A stretch of 64,000 nucleotides of DNA from Geosiphon pyriformis (lineage: Eukaryota > Glomeromycota > Glomeromycetes > Archaeosporales > Geosiphonaceae), in assembly GCA_016748015.1 (NCBI GenBank), contig JAAOMT010000543.1, forward strand, positions 124,001 through 188,000, given 5' to 3'. The translations under genes and the position numbers were made by a program. Below, piece by piece: positions 33,478-45,126 of the stretch. Under the pieces are notes generated by a model, which saw only the letters and a program-made list of their open reading frames with translations, ran no database searches and was not told the origin of the DNA. How positions within the stretch are numbered: position 1 is the stretch's first letter; each line of letters starts with the position of its first letter.

Positions 33478-34380
33478 ATGAATAATCAAAACGAAATTGA
33501 TTCCCTTTACACTTTTATCAAAGAACAAGTCAAACTCAAAGGGAAAAAATTAAAAATCATTGCTGATTGAGATGAATGTTTACAATCTAGTAAGCCGTTT
33601 TTATTGTGAGAAGCTGGGAAGAAGAACCTATCTTTTTCAGAATATTTCAAGAAATTTTGAAAAAATTCCCAAATTGTTTATTCTACTACCTGTGGTTCTA
33701 GACTAAATAAAAAGGCATGAGAATATTCTTATGTTGACAAAGATGATCCAAATGAGAAAAAGAATATTGAAATGTTAGCTAATGGAACTTTAAAAAGAAG
33801 AATAAAAGCCAATCTAGAACCTCACTATAGTAATCTTCCCAAATTCTATGACTGAACCTTTTATCTTTCATTAGCCCAAGAATTATTGCAGGCTTTAAAA
33901 GAAGAACTAATTAGTGAATTAGTGATTGTCAGTGCTATGGTCAAAGGTCGGAAAAATGCTGAAAAAGGAAAGAAAGACAAATTCATTAAAAATTTTGCTA
34001 ATTTTTCTCAAAGCAGATTGGTTTTAATAAAAAGAGTAATTCCCAAAAAAAGTGAAGAAGAAAAAGGGGATGGCTATAAACCTACTCACTGAGATTACAT
34101 CAAAGAAAATATTCCTGATTTTGATATTTTTATTGATAATTCTCTAATCATTATTGAAGAAACTAATAAGTTATTACCTGATAAAACTTATGTTATACCA
34201 AATTACAAATGCAACCAAAATCTCAAAGCCTCCAACATCTATCATGTAACAATTAATACCACTGATTTAAAAGAAGGTGATTTTGTTATTGCTGCTTTAG
34301 AAATAAAAAATAACCAGTTAAAGAAAAAACTAAAATTTCTGCAAATACAGAGAGAAACAGTTGAGTTTTTTTGATGATAA
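33478..34380 (+). CDS. HAD-like protein in translation table 4 (TGA = Trp), endobacterial origin
   Basis: One frame of 301 codons from ATG 33478 to TAA 34378-34380. It contains TGA at 33568, 33607, 33658, 33718, 33853 and 34090 and a terminal TGA-TGA pair, no internal TAA or TAG, and no TGG at all. Read with TGA=Trp it gives a 300-residue lysine-rich protein with HAD-superfamily hallmarks: IIADWDECL (D30, D32; motif I), VIVSA (S152; motif II), K201 in GYKPTHW (III) and FDIFIDNS (D220; IV). Use of TGA for Trp is the Mollicutes code, and arbuscular mycorrhizal fungi host Mollicutes-related endobacteria. Under the standard code it would be a pseudogene, so it is probably silent in the fungal nucleus. 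It starts 50 bp after the transposase-like stop. Confidence 0.85.
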
Positions 34381-34463
34381 TTAATGGATTACTAATTTTT
34401 ATCTTAGTTGCTTTAATAGTTAAAATTACAATAGTGCAGAAAAAACATTTTAGAAAAAATTAA
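34374..34463 (+). CDS. Small membrane peptide overlapping the HAD-like gene
   Basis: A 29-codon ORF starting at the ATG inside TGATGATAA, overlapping the end of the preceding gene as in coupled bacterial genes. The reading MIINGLLIFILVALIVKITI followed by basic residues is a single hydrophobic helix with a positive tail. Too short to be certain. Its support is the overlap and the clean membrane-helix composition. Confidence 0.4.
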   Translation: MIINGLLIFILVALIVKITIVQKKHFRKN

Positions 34464-34633
34464 AAAATTATTGACAAAACAATGACAAAGATCATATCAA
34501 GCTATTATTTTTCGTTCTTGGTAAATTCATAAGTAATTTGTCTTTGTCTAAATATTCTTAAAGAGTTTAAGTATTATTAATTTTAAAACATAGAGAGCAA
34601 TTTTTTTTTTCTTGTTCTTTTTTAAAATGTTTC
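34464..34633 (+). other. AT-rich spacer between code-4 genes and right inverted repeat
   Basis: No gene seen. TTGACA at 34473 followed after 18 bp by TATCAA could be a decayed bacterial -35/-10 pair, but in sequence this AT-rich the match is weak. Confidence 0.3.
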
Positions 34634-34931
34634 TAATGGTGCTATAATTCTTGGATTTTATAGTAAATTTAATGTAAATTAGTTTCATATATTTTATTTT
34701 TATATAGAGATAATCCTATATTAATTCTGTTATGATTTATATTTATCACATTTTGATATAATAAAGTGAATATTAAAATTAACAAGTTTATAAGTTATGA
34801 ATAAGCACTATTATTATTTTTCAAAATGTCATTAATTATACTGGTCAATTTACAGTCATATTATAATCAGCTTTTTATTTATGTTATATAATAAAATGTT
34901 CACTTTGTCTGGTTTTGTTGCAGCATGTCCT
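34634..34931 (-). repeat. Right terminal inverted repeat
   Basis: Complement of the left repeat. Outer end, read inward on the minus strand, AGGACATGCTGCAACAAAACC. Family-B sequence resumes immediately outside at 34932. Confidence 0.88.
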
Positions 34932-35509
34932 ATACGAAAATTATTATCAATTATCAAACAATTTGTTATCAAAACACCAAAAAAATAGCCAAAGTCACCA
35001 CATATTAGCAACTACAGAACCAAACAAAGTACTGGTCAAATAAAATTATAGAAAAAGTAAAAAACAATTTTGAAAAAATATTGGTAATTGTTTTAACAGA
35101 AAAGTTAACTAAAAAAAACTAAAAACAATAAATAAAACAACTTTTTATACTATACTGTTATTAACAATTGGAACAAAAGCTGAATATTAAAGAATTATAT
35201 ATTAATAAATCCAAAAGAATATTCAATTGAGAAATAATACAACAGATTAAAAATTTTATTAGAAAAAAAATGAATTCTGTATTATATATTAAAACAATTT
35301 ATTGATTACATATCATATTTTAAAATTATTTAGAAATACTACTATACTTAAAAATAGAAACAATAACTATTGACCAATAGAAAAAAACAAACAATTTATA
35401 ATTTAAAGACATAAAAATCAGAATTAAACAAACAGTATTAGAGAAAAAAATAAGAGACTTAATTCAAAATGAAAATTTTAACAAAACTTAATATTAAAAA
35501 AGGAGATAA
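34932..35509 (+). pseudogene. B0 continuation: 3' ORF remnant
   Basis: Continues the B copy interrupted at 28621 and aligns with 50881-51461 (AAACACCAAAAAA, AACCAAACAAAGTACTGGTC, AACTTAATATTAAAAAAGGAGATAA). Ends in the polypurine tract AAAAAAGGAGATAA (35496-35509). Confidence 0.75.
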
Positions 35510-36329
35510 TATTACTTATAGAAAAAAATACAAAAAAAAAAGTAAAAAAAACATATAAAAAAATAGATTAATAAGAAAATAGTATTTAATAAATAAGCAT
35601 AATATCAAAAAACTATGACACATTACTTAGTAATATACACATTGTTAGAAAATTAAAACACATTGCTCAGTAATGTACATATTGTTAAAAATTTAAAGCA
35701 TATTGCTTAGCAATAAGCATATTGTCAAAAAAATAATAGCACATTACTCAAAAATATATAAGATCTTATATAATGAAAATTATGTATATATAGCAAAAAT
35801 GTTAAAAACAGAAAAGAAACAATTCAGTTTAGACTAATTAGATAACAATATTTTTCTTTTTAAAAGATAGTTTTCTATAACTTAAAGTGAAATTATACCA
35901 ATATTAATAAACTTATCTATTATTATCCAATTTATGTTATTATTTATTGATTAAAAAAATATTAATCAATTTTATATTATTAATACTTTATGTTAATAAA
36001 AGCCAATAATTAACCATACTGGACTAATAGCTCTTAATTATGGCTATTAATAAGATACTAATTTCTTATTTTTTTTCTTGATTTTTTTTTATTTTTTTTT
36101 ATTTTTTTTGTTATTACTAATTTATAAAAAAAAATTAAAGTGCTGAGTGTTTGACATTAAATATAATTTGGTAAAAAACCTGTAAAACAAGAATAAAATA
36201 CTCATAAAATTAAAGATAGCTTATCAGAAAGACAAAACTATCAGAAGAAACTGGCCACTATACTAAAAAAAAATTTATGAAAAAAATTTTTAGAATGAAT
36301 ACTGAAATATTTATTGAATCTTTGTTTAT
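35510..36329 (+). repeat. B0 3' LTR (CATTGC-repeat type), truncated by B4
   Basis: Begins TATTACTTATAGAAAA. U3 carries repeated palindromic units such as CATTGCTCAGTAATG (35661-35675). Stops at ...TCTTTGTTTAT, ~80 bp short of the usual LTR end, where TGTTACTTATAG of the next LTR begins. Confidence 0.75.
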
Positions 36330-37166
36330 TGTTACTTATAGAAAAAAATAGTAAAAAAAACAGATAAACCAATAAGAAAATAGTATTTAATAGATAAACA
36401 CATTGCTTAGTAATATAAAACATTGTTAAAAATCATGGCACATTATTCAGCAATATGAGTATTGTTTGAAAAATAATAAAGCATTGCTCAAGAATATGTG
36501 TAATCTTATATAACTCAAATATGTATATATAGTAAAAATATTAGAAACAAAAAAGACAGAATTCTTAAATTAGAATCTCTAATTAGCAAAATACCTCTTC
36601 TTTCAAAAAATAGAATACTATAACTTAAAATAAAATTATCAATATCAATAAAATTACTTATTATCATTAATCTATGTTATTATTAATTAATTAATGAATA
36701 TTAATCACTCTTTTTACTATCAATACTTTCTGTTAATAATTATTAATACTTAATCATACTAAACTAATAACTCTTGATTACAGCTATTAATAAGATACTA
36801 TTTTTTTTATTTTTTTTTATTTTTTTTGTTTTGTTTGTTAATTAACTAACTGACTAAAAGAATTAAGTATTGAGTATTTTAAAATTAAGAATAGCTTGAT
36901 AAAAGACCCAAAAATAAGAGTATAGAACATGAAAATTGAGAATAGCTTATCAGAAAAGCATAACTGCCAAAATAAACCAGTTATCACACTAAAGAAAAAA
37001 ATTGATAAAATAATCATTCTGGAAAGCTACTAAAACAATTATTAAATTCTGTTTATTATACAAAAAACTTTACCAAAACTTTTAAATATTACTATACTAA
37101 TCAGCTATTAAGCATTATATTATGAGTTTTTTATTTTATCAACATCCTAAATAATTATTTGTAATA
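36330..37166 (+). repeat. B4 5' LTR (CATTGC-repeat type)
   Basis: TGTTACTTATAGAAAAAAATAG...ATAATTATTTGTAATA, 837 bp. U3 has ACATTGCTTAGTAATATAAAACATTG-like repeats at 36398-36500. Followed by TTTAGTGCTTTTTGTAAG, the presumed primer-binding site. Confidence 0.75.
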
Positions 37167-39310
37167 TTTAGTGCTTTTTGTAAGATATAATCCAACAGAA
37201 AACTAACATTAACAGCAATTATCTAAAACAGTGGCAGAATTAGAAAAAATAGGAACAAATCACTTAAGATTTGCAAAATTCTTATTCTAATATTACCAAA
37301 ATTATCTTGAACTAACAAATAATAATTGGCCAACAGAATTAATCTTCAATTGTTATGTTAATAAATAAATTATATACTATTTAGGAGGCCAAAGAGATCC
37401 AAAATCTACTTTCAACAATTTTTTTATTAAACTATTTTAAAGCATTACACTTCTACAAAACTATTTATTTACACCATTAATTAGAAAAATAAACAAAAAA
37501 ATTGAAAAATACACCAAACAAAAATTTTCTATTATCTTTGTAAACAAAGGAAAAAGAAGATTACAAATACCAACAGGAACATAAAAACAGATACAACCAC
37601 TTATTTAGAAAAAACTAAGAGTTAATTTATCTATACATCTATTATATTATCATATACCTGGAAGTACAATTAACATAATATTAGCAGACATGTTTACAAC
37701 AACCATAAAAACATCATTAGCCAGAATTCCATTTCAAAATAAACAGAAAAAAACTAAACTATTAGGAATTTATGACAAATATTTTGAAGGATTTAATTTG
37801 TAACTAACAATATTATTAAGACTTTAATTACTACTATTATTACCAAATTTCAGAACTATTAGCCCTTGAAAATTAACCAACTTTGAGGAAAAAAAAATAG
37901 CAATTGGGAAATTAATAAACAAAATTCAATTCCAGAAAACACAGAAATCCGAACTTTGATTGTTTAAATTTAACAAAATTTGAACAATTCAAATCCTGTT
38001 TCTATTGTTCTCCAAAATTTATCTTTAATAATTGTGATTAATCTACTATTAATTAGTGCATAACAATAGCCACAAACACAACTTTAACAATTACCACAAT
38101 TTTAATTATTCTAACAACAATTGTTACAAATGACATATGTACTAATTATCAAATTAAAAAAGTTCACAGATAAAGAAGACAATACCCAAGCTTGATTAAA
38201 TAACATTAAGAAAGTAATCACCACCAATAATTAAGACAATGCCAAAACTTTACAAGCTATTCTCTACTTTTTTCAAAACACTGCTAATTCTTGATACCAA
38301 AATCTTATAAACAAACCACAAAATTTCAATGTGTTTAAAATCATGTTTCTGTAATATTTTAGCAATTATAACAGCATCAATTGCTTAATAATTAGTTTTA
38401 CTACTATCAAACAAGGAAATACCAAAGCAGTTATTACTTATTTGGGACATTTTCACAGAAATTTGCATTAGATCCAGGCAATTAAAGCTAACTATTTTAC
38501 AGTATTACAGATCTTAAATCAATTCATCTGAGAATTATGCAGTAGTTTGTTGCAACAAGTATCTTCAATGCATCCAAATACTCTCCAAAATACAATTATC
38601 TACACCAAAAATTTCAAATTAGCTGAATTAGAAACCAATTATACTCAAACCATAAATCTAGTAATGAATAGATTATCTGACCTAAATTTTAAACTGAAAC
38701 AATTTAGTAATTTAATTAACTAAAACCTAAAGTAATACTTAGTTAACAATCAAGCAATTTATTAGTTTCTACAATGTTATTATAATCAGAAAAACTCAAA
38801 TTGCTTTCAGAATTAACTGCATTTATTATTATTAAACAATCAACAGTGACAACAAAAAACACATACTTGTCACTATTGTAGTAAACAAGAACACTTACAA
38901 TCAGACTACCACACATGATTAAATAACTAATAATCGAAAAATCAGTATTAAAATCCTGATTACCAGTTCCAAACTTTGAATAATTACTCAAATTAAGATC
39001 AATAACAGTTCTATTACACCCCAATAACATAATAACTAATATATGTATCTTCAATCTATCAAACTTCAACACCTGTTATCTATCAACCACTACAGCCACA
39101 AATAATTTATCAAACTCCACAAATTCAAATATTGTCTCAAAATTTTACTTAAATAACACCTGAAAATCAGAGACTGAGAATCACTCATATGCAACAAAAT
39201 TAGAGATTGGCAATAATAATACATCTAGCTTATTAAGCCAGTCATTAGGATCATGTCAGTAGAGTTTAAAAACTGGGTACACTCAAAACCTAAATTTTCA
39301 AAGCTATTTA
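37167..39310 (+). pseudogene. B4 gag remnant
   Basis: Collinear with the B1 gag (1078-3190). No frame over ~70 codons. The end shows short peptides comparable to the Pro/Gln-rich linker and knuckle zone before the protease. Assigned by position and B1 similarity. Confidence 0.55.
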
Positions 39311-39815
39311 AGTCTCTTGGTTACTCCAAAAAACACCTTAACCAGTAACATAGAACTTAATAACAACATATTACCTGTTACCATTATAAAAGACAAATCA
39401 CTTGTAGTTATCTTTCCCTTTAAACTCAAAGAACCAGCAATAATGCTGCTATTCAGTAGAGCCATTCTCAATACTAAACCAATTACTGTTATGTATACTA
39501 ATACAAAAGTAAATAATCATTCTATTAAGTTAATTTTTAGTGAATTAGTAAACAGTATCATCACATGACAACTTATAAACCAATTAGGTTGTTAAGTTGA
39601 TCATGTTGTCAACACCAAAATTATTATTATTAATAAAACCATAAAAACTACAATTGGTAAAATTGAAAACTTTTTTTTTAAAGTCAATAGCATTATCATG
39701 CCAATAAAAGTTTTTATTATGGAAGCCACACAGTACCAAGCTTTAGTTAATAATAACTGGCTGTTTAAGACTAATGCTGTTTTTGATTGGAATACCCAGA
39801 AGCTTTAGTTTTTGT
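39311..39815 (+). pseudogene. B4 protease remnant
   Basis: The open stretch 39317-39568 ends KLIFSELVNSIIT at the active site, where A1 has LILDSGSARSIIT, so the catalytic Asp is gone. After a TGA the conserved TIGKIENF, IIMPIKVFIMEATQYQAL and NNNWLFKTNA (to ~39780) follow. Same order as A1. Confidence 0.7.
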
Positions 39816-41480
39816 TAAAATGGTCAGCAAATTTGGGAATCTGCTATCTGCAGTCATTTTAAGACAAATATTATCCCAACATCACTAATAGAGTTTGAGA
39901 AAAAATAGAAAAAATCTACATAAAAAGCCTACTAAATTTTGTGGACTAAAAAAAAACACAACATATTACCACTCATATTAATCTGAAAAGAAAAGGAAAA
40001 AAGGAAGGAAAAAGCAAAAAAATTAATTTAAGCTATTATTTCTATTTATACTTTATATACTGTCATATCTTAGACCAACTACTATTAATTCAAGCTAATA
40101 TATGTTAATTGTGACAAGAAATTGTCAACAATAAATGTATACTATGACAACAATAAGAAATAGCCAATGACAAGTAAGTTCTATTGCCATTCATGCATCT
40201 TTAAATACTTTGGACAACCAAAAAAACAAGGAAAATAGAACAATAAATTATGTTTTATTTGTGAAGAAACTCTTTTAAATAAGGAAATATGGAATAACAT
40301 TTCTGATTATAGAGAAATATGCAAAAAATTGTGTCAATACATGATTCTTATAAGCAATTGAATAAACAAAAAAACACTAATAAACACTGTCTAAAAGAGA
40401 GTTGTACAATGTTTGGACAGTTGTCTATACAATAACAATAAAATCTGGAAAATAACAATTACCAAAATTAAAAGTACATCTTCAGAAGAAATAAAAACAA
40501 TTAAAAACAATCCACTAAAACCTGAAAAAACTATTTGGATTTTAAACTCTAATATTATCCTCAACATTATAGATCTGAAACAATTTTACAAATACTATCA
40601 AGGATTAGCATCTACTCAAAAAGAGCAAGAGCAATGCTTAGAATAGCTCAATACTTAACAATATGATTACTATTTAATTTTATGTAATTTTCAGTATTTT
40701 AATAATTGTACCCAAAATGTCAAAAAAAGTAGAACAATGAACCATATCTCACTTGCAGCAAACAGTTGCTTGATAAAGGAATGTGGAATAATATTCCTGG
40801 GCAAAGAGAAACGTGTGATACTTCATGCCAATACATGATCCTCATCAGTGATTGAATGAGTTGTGGAATGTCTATTACTGCAGCCTGGCACCAAGCAATC
40901 AATCACTTGAATGGTATTTACATAACAAGAACAAAATCTGGCATATGGTCAATGCCAAAATCAAAGAAGCCATGCTTAGTGAAATTTTAGAGATCAAAAA
41001 CAACCCACCAGAACCAGTCGACATTGTTTTGATTTCCAATCTAGAAGCATTTTTAGATATTAAAACAGGTTCAAAAGAATTTCATGGACATTATCAAAAC
41101 TTAGCACCCACTAGGGAAGAGCAAAAGCAACACTTAAAACAGTTGAACATTAGATTGTATCAACACTGCTTAATTTCTTATGACTTTCAATATTGTAATA
41201 AGTGTGACTTTATTTACAATCCACCAATCTGCAAGATCTACATGATTTCAGAGGAAAAAAAACCAATCAGTCACTGTGCATCAAAATCGGAATCAAATTT
41301 TAATCCCAATTCAAACTCCGACAACAATAATAATGAAAACAATGATTTTAGTTTTATTTTATATAGTAATAACAATGACAATGATTTAGACTCAGATTCA
41401 AAATCCAATTTAAACTACAAACAATATATTGCACTCCTCAATCTCACCAAAAAACAAGAACTAAAATGGTTCAGTGATAA
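39816..41480 (+). pseudogene. B4 Cys-rich module with ~492-bp internal duplication
   Basis: First cluster near 40105-40350: CVNCDKKLS, CHSC, CFICEETLL, CKKLCQYMILIS, each matching A1 (CKDCHKKLS, CKAC, CLTCGDMLL, CDQTCQYALSIS). The half from the third Cys pair to the second cluster occurs twice (about 40220-40712 and 40713-41205). The second copy lies in the open frame 40852-41814 and reads KQLNIRLYQHCLISYDFQYCNKC (split: NIRLYQHC, FQYCNKC). An Asn/Ser-rich linker (41290-41400) leads to the dUTPase. Confidence 0.7.
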
Positions 41481-41880
41481 TAATGAAGGTATTATGCCAG
41501 AACATATATATAATACTGATGCAGGATTTGATCTGAAATATCTAGAAAAAAATTTCATCAAATTAGAACTCCATTCGTACATCTGCATTAATCTCAAAAT
41601 AGCACTGGAAATTCTAACAACAATAATGGTTCAGTTAGTATCTAGGAGCAGCTTAGCCAAAAAGAGAATCAACATTAGAAGAAGAATAATTGATGCAGGA
41701 TACATAAGAAATATCATTGCTATGCTACAAAATGACTTAGAAAAAGCATATATTATAGATCCAAATAAAAAGATAGCACAAGCAATATTTTTGCTTTTGG
41801 TTAAGATAGCTTAATTAGTATTAGTAGAAAACAGAGAAGAATTAGGAATCACAGCTAAAAGGATACAGAAATTCAGATCA
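41481..41880 (+). pseudogene. B4 dUTPase domain
   Basis: In the open frame ending 41814: NTDAGFDLKYLEK (motif I), VSRSSLAKKRINI (II), RRIIDAGYIRNI (III, catalytic Asp and Tyr kept), NKKIAQAIFLLL (IV). After a TAA, IQKFRSMGRIDVPVNMAE stands where A1 has GFGLTGQFTVPVNIAL (V), so the glycine-rich motif is degraded. Confidence 0.82.
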
Positions 41881-43260
41881 ATGGGTAGAATAGATGTACC
41901 AGTTAATATGGCAGAAAAAAAAATTGTTGACAAGAGAAAAATTATCTCCATCTGTCAATTAATCTCCATTTTACTATATAACCAGTACATAGTAGTCATA
42001 AAAAAAAAGTGAAGGATCAGGTTCAAATTTTTGAGACAGAAGCAACACTTTGTGAATTAGGAGAAATTGGATTAATCAATTTACACATACCAGCCAAGAA
42101 TCATAATTACATAAAAATTCTTATCTACAACAATACAGGAAATGTTATCAGGATACCAGAAGGAACAACCATTGGATACTTAACCACTAAAATTGAAAAC
42201 CAACTGTCTAACATCATTCCAGACTTTTCACAACTTTGCAGATATGTGGATATTATATCACAAACAATATATGGACAAAATAAATGTTATTTGCTCCAAT
42301 CAAAACAATTAAAACAAATAAACATGGGAAATTTAGATCCACTACAACATATACAGCTCAAAATGTTACTTAACAATTTCAATAACATCTTTGTCAGCAA
42401 AAATGAATTTGGCAGAACTGACATCATCCAACATAAAATCAAGACTGAGGATGCAATACCAATTAAACAGAGAGCATACAGAGTACCACTAGCTAGCCAT
42501 GAGATCATTTGTCAAGAAATCAATCAGATGCTTAACAATAGATTAATTCAATCATTAATAAGTCTATGGTTATTACCAATAGTGCTAGCCTATAAGAAAA
42601 ATGGAAAAATCCGCTTTTATGTAGATTACTGAAAACTGAATGGAGTAACAAAAGAAGATAGTTATCTGACTCCAAAAATACAAGAACTGTTTGACAATTT
42701 TGGTGAAAAGAAATGGTTCTCGACACTAGACTTAGACAGTGGTTACTGGCAAGTAGCCATAAAACCAGAAAATAAAGAGAAGACAGCATTTACCATGTAA
42801 GAAAAGAATTTTGAATTTGAAGTTATGTCATTCAGCTTAATGAATGCTCCTGCCACATTTCAACAACTCATGGAAATTGTCTATATCAGACTACTATGGA
42901 AATTAGTAATCGTATATTTGGATGCCACCAATATATTCTTAAAAACATTTGATGATTATTTACATCATCTTCACCAAGTATTTGAAAGACTCAAATGAGC
43001 AGAATTAAAACTAAATGTTAACAAATGCTTCTTTGGCAAAACAGAGCTCAAGTTTTTGGAACATGTTATAAGCAAAAATGGTATCAAAACAGATCTGGAT
43101 AAGATCACAATAGTAAAGAACTTTTCAGTACCAACCAATTTGACAGAACTAAGAGCATTTTTGGGATTTGCAGACTATTATTACTGTTTTATCAAGGACT
43201 TTTCTAAACTGGCTCAGCCACTCCATCACTTACAAACTAAGAATGTAAAGTATTAATAGA
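41881..43260 (+). pseudogene. B4 pre-RT linker and reverse transcriptase
   Basis: The frame 42009-42632 holds IGLINLHIPAKNHNYIKI, INMGNLDPLQHIQLKMLL, DIIQHKIKTEDAIP, VLAYKKNGKIRFYVDY, then a TGA. RT goes on with STLDLDSGYWQVAIKPENK, FEVMSFSLMNAPATFQQL, YLDATNIF (second catalytic Asp changed to Ala), FGKTELKFLEHVISKNGI and ELRAFLGFADYYYCFIKDF. Stops at 42630, 42797 and 42997 among others. Confidence 0.85.
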
Positions 43261-43760
43261 CAGAAACTTAACAAGAAGCATTCAACACATTAAGAAGAAA
43301 GCTTATTTAAGCTTTAGTGTTAATGTATCCAGATTACAGCAAACCATTTATCATCACCACTGATACATCAAGTCAGATATTGAAAGCAGTACTATCACAA
43401 AAAGAACCAAATGGAAGAGAACATCCAGTAGCTTACACCAATAGAAACTTAAGTTCAGCAAAAAAAAACTATAATACTCCAGCATTAGAACACTTAGCTA
43501 TCTATTGGGTTGTTATCAAATGGAAAGAATACTTGAGTCAAAAGTTTGATGTGTACATTGATTACAAAGAATTAACTTCAATCCAAAAGTAAAAATTTGG
43601 AGACAATCGCCATGTCAGATGGAAGATAAAACTTTCACTATTTAATTATACAGTACATTACAAAAAAGGAAAAAAAAACAGAAATGCTGATAGATTGTCA
43701 TGAATGAGACAAATCTAAAAAGACATTCTAACCCAAAAATATAACAAAAGATAAATATAC
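43261..43760 (+). pseudogene. B4 RNase H
   Basis: Frame 43317-43592: MYPDYSKPFIITTDTSSQILKAVLSQ (TDTS motif with Asp kept), VAYTNRNLSSAKKNYNTPALEHLAIY (catalytic Glu), YIDYKELTSI (Asp). The tether GKKNRNADRLS (to about 43698) follows a stop. Confidence 0.8.
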
Positions 43761-45126
43761 AAAAATACCAACAACTTCAATATTATATAAATACTCAATT
43801 GTTTAAGAAGAAATTATCTCAAAAAAAACAAAGAAACATAAAACAACAATCAAAATATTTTATTAACCATCAAAATATACTTTACTGGAAGAACAAAAGA
43901 AATCCAAATCAACCAACCAGAGTAATTACAGAACCACAGAAAGAGACAATATTATTCAACATGTATTCAGATCCAACAGCAAGATATTTTCATAAAAAAG
44001 CAATCATAGAAAGAACCAAAAGAAGATACTATTGGCTATTAATGTATCCAGATATCATTTAATATGTTAAAAATTGTGATGCTTGCCAAAGAAGAGATGG
44101 AACAAAACCCAGTGAACCATTGAGACCAATCAAAGTAAAACAACCATTCAATCATATCGGAATTGACTTAGTTAAACCATTAACAATCACCAGCAAAGAC
44201 AACAGATATATTGCAGTAGCCATGAATTATCTCACAAAATGGCCAGAAGCAAAAGCCTTTCAAAGAGCAGATGCAGAATCCATTGCTGAATTCGTTCATC
44301 AAGATTTGATCTGTTGACATGGATGTCCAAAAGAACTATTATTAGATTAAGGAATGCATTTTGTGAATAGAACATTAGAAGAATTAAGTCAAAGATTTGG
44401 AATTAAAAGACCATTGTCATTACTATACCATCTACAAACCAATGGATTAGTTGAAAGATTTAATAGAATATTGTGTAAAGCAATTGTCAAAATCAGCCAA
44501 AAAAATCAAGACAAATGGAATTTGTTTATACCATCAGTATTATTTGCTTATTAGACAATGAAACAAGACACTACACAAGCAACACTATTTGAATTAGTAT
44601 ATAGTAGAACAGCAACATTACCAGTGGAGATAGAAATCAATACTTATCTAGTAGAACCAATAATCAAAGACAATTTTCAAGAAACATTGCTAAGAAGAAC
44701 ATATGACTTGATAGAAACTCTAGAGAACAAGTGACGAAAAGCAGCTAATAACATCTAAAAGTCACAAAAAAAACAAAAAGAAAGACATAATAACCAACTA
44801 CCAGATAAACCAGTTGAATTCAAGATTAGAAACAAAGTACTTTTACATTATACCAAAGCAGAAAAACAATGGAATGGAAAATTTGACCCCAAATAGAACA
44901 GACTATTTCACATAGAAGAAATTCTTAGAAATGGAGCTTACAAATTGAGATGGAACAACAAAATTTTAGCCAAAGCAGTACATGATGATCAACTGAAACC
45001 ATATTACCATATAGTGTTACCATCCACTAGTAAAATTCTACAATTAAAAGTACAGAAAATACTAGTCCAACCAGATAAAATTCTACAAGATCTGGAACCA
45101 ATCATAATCATTAGACCAAACACATA
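43761..45126 (+). pseudogene. B4 integrase
   Basis: MYSDPTARYFHKKAIIERTKRRYYW and CDACQRRDG (zinc region), FNHIGIDLVKPL (D1), LLLD-stop-GMHFVN (D2), YHLQTNGLVERFNRIL (E; His/Pro of HPQTNG changed), LFIPSVLFAY, the end module FHIEEILRNGAYKLRW and KAVHDDQLKPYY. Stops at 44060, 44317, 44348 and 44553. Same domain order as A1. Confidence 0.83.

Larger units (their letters stand above)
28622..34931. mobile_element. Inverted-repeat-bounded insertion with nuclease-kinase and code-4 gene
   Basis: A 6.3-kb segment with imperfect ~285-bp inverted repeats at its exact ends, sitting inside family-B sequence. Left flank ...CAATTAAATATA, right flank ATACGAAAATTATTATCAATTATC; the uninterrupted B sequence at 50873-50903 reads CAATTAAATATAAAAATTATTATT. 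The short duplication is ATA or TA/TATA. Inside: a four-exon nuclease-kinase gene, a decayed transposase-like gene and a TGA=Trp bacterial-type gene. Composition is clearly less AT-rich than the surroundings over 28880-33400. Element class unknown. That the whole segment moved as one unit is inferred from repeats plus flanks. Confidence 0.78.

Noticed and set aside
34473-34502. Bacterial promoter TTGACA-18-TATCAA downstream of the code-4 genes
   Set aside because: Too easily met by chance in sequence this AT-rich and with a poor -10 box.
28622-34931. Large LTR element bounded by direct repeats
   Set aside because: The terminal repeats align only in inverted orientation, and no RT or integrase lies between them.
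38743-39072. 109-codon minus-strand ORF
   Set aside because: Antisense to decayed B4 gag; no similarity to anything recognised and not conserved in B1 gag.
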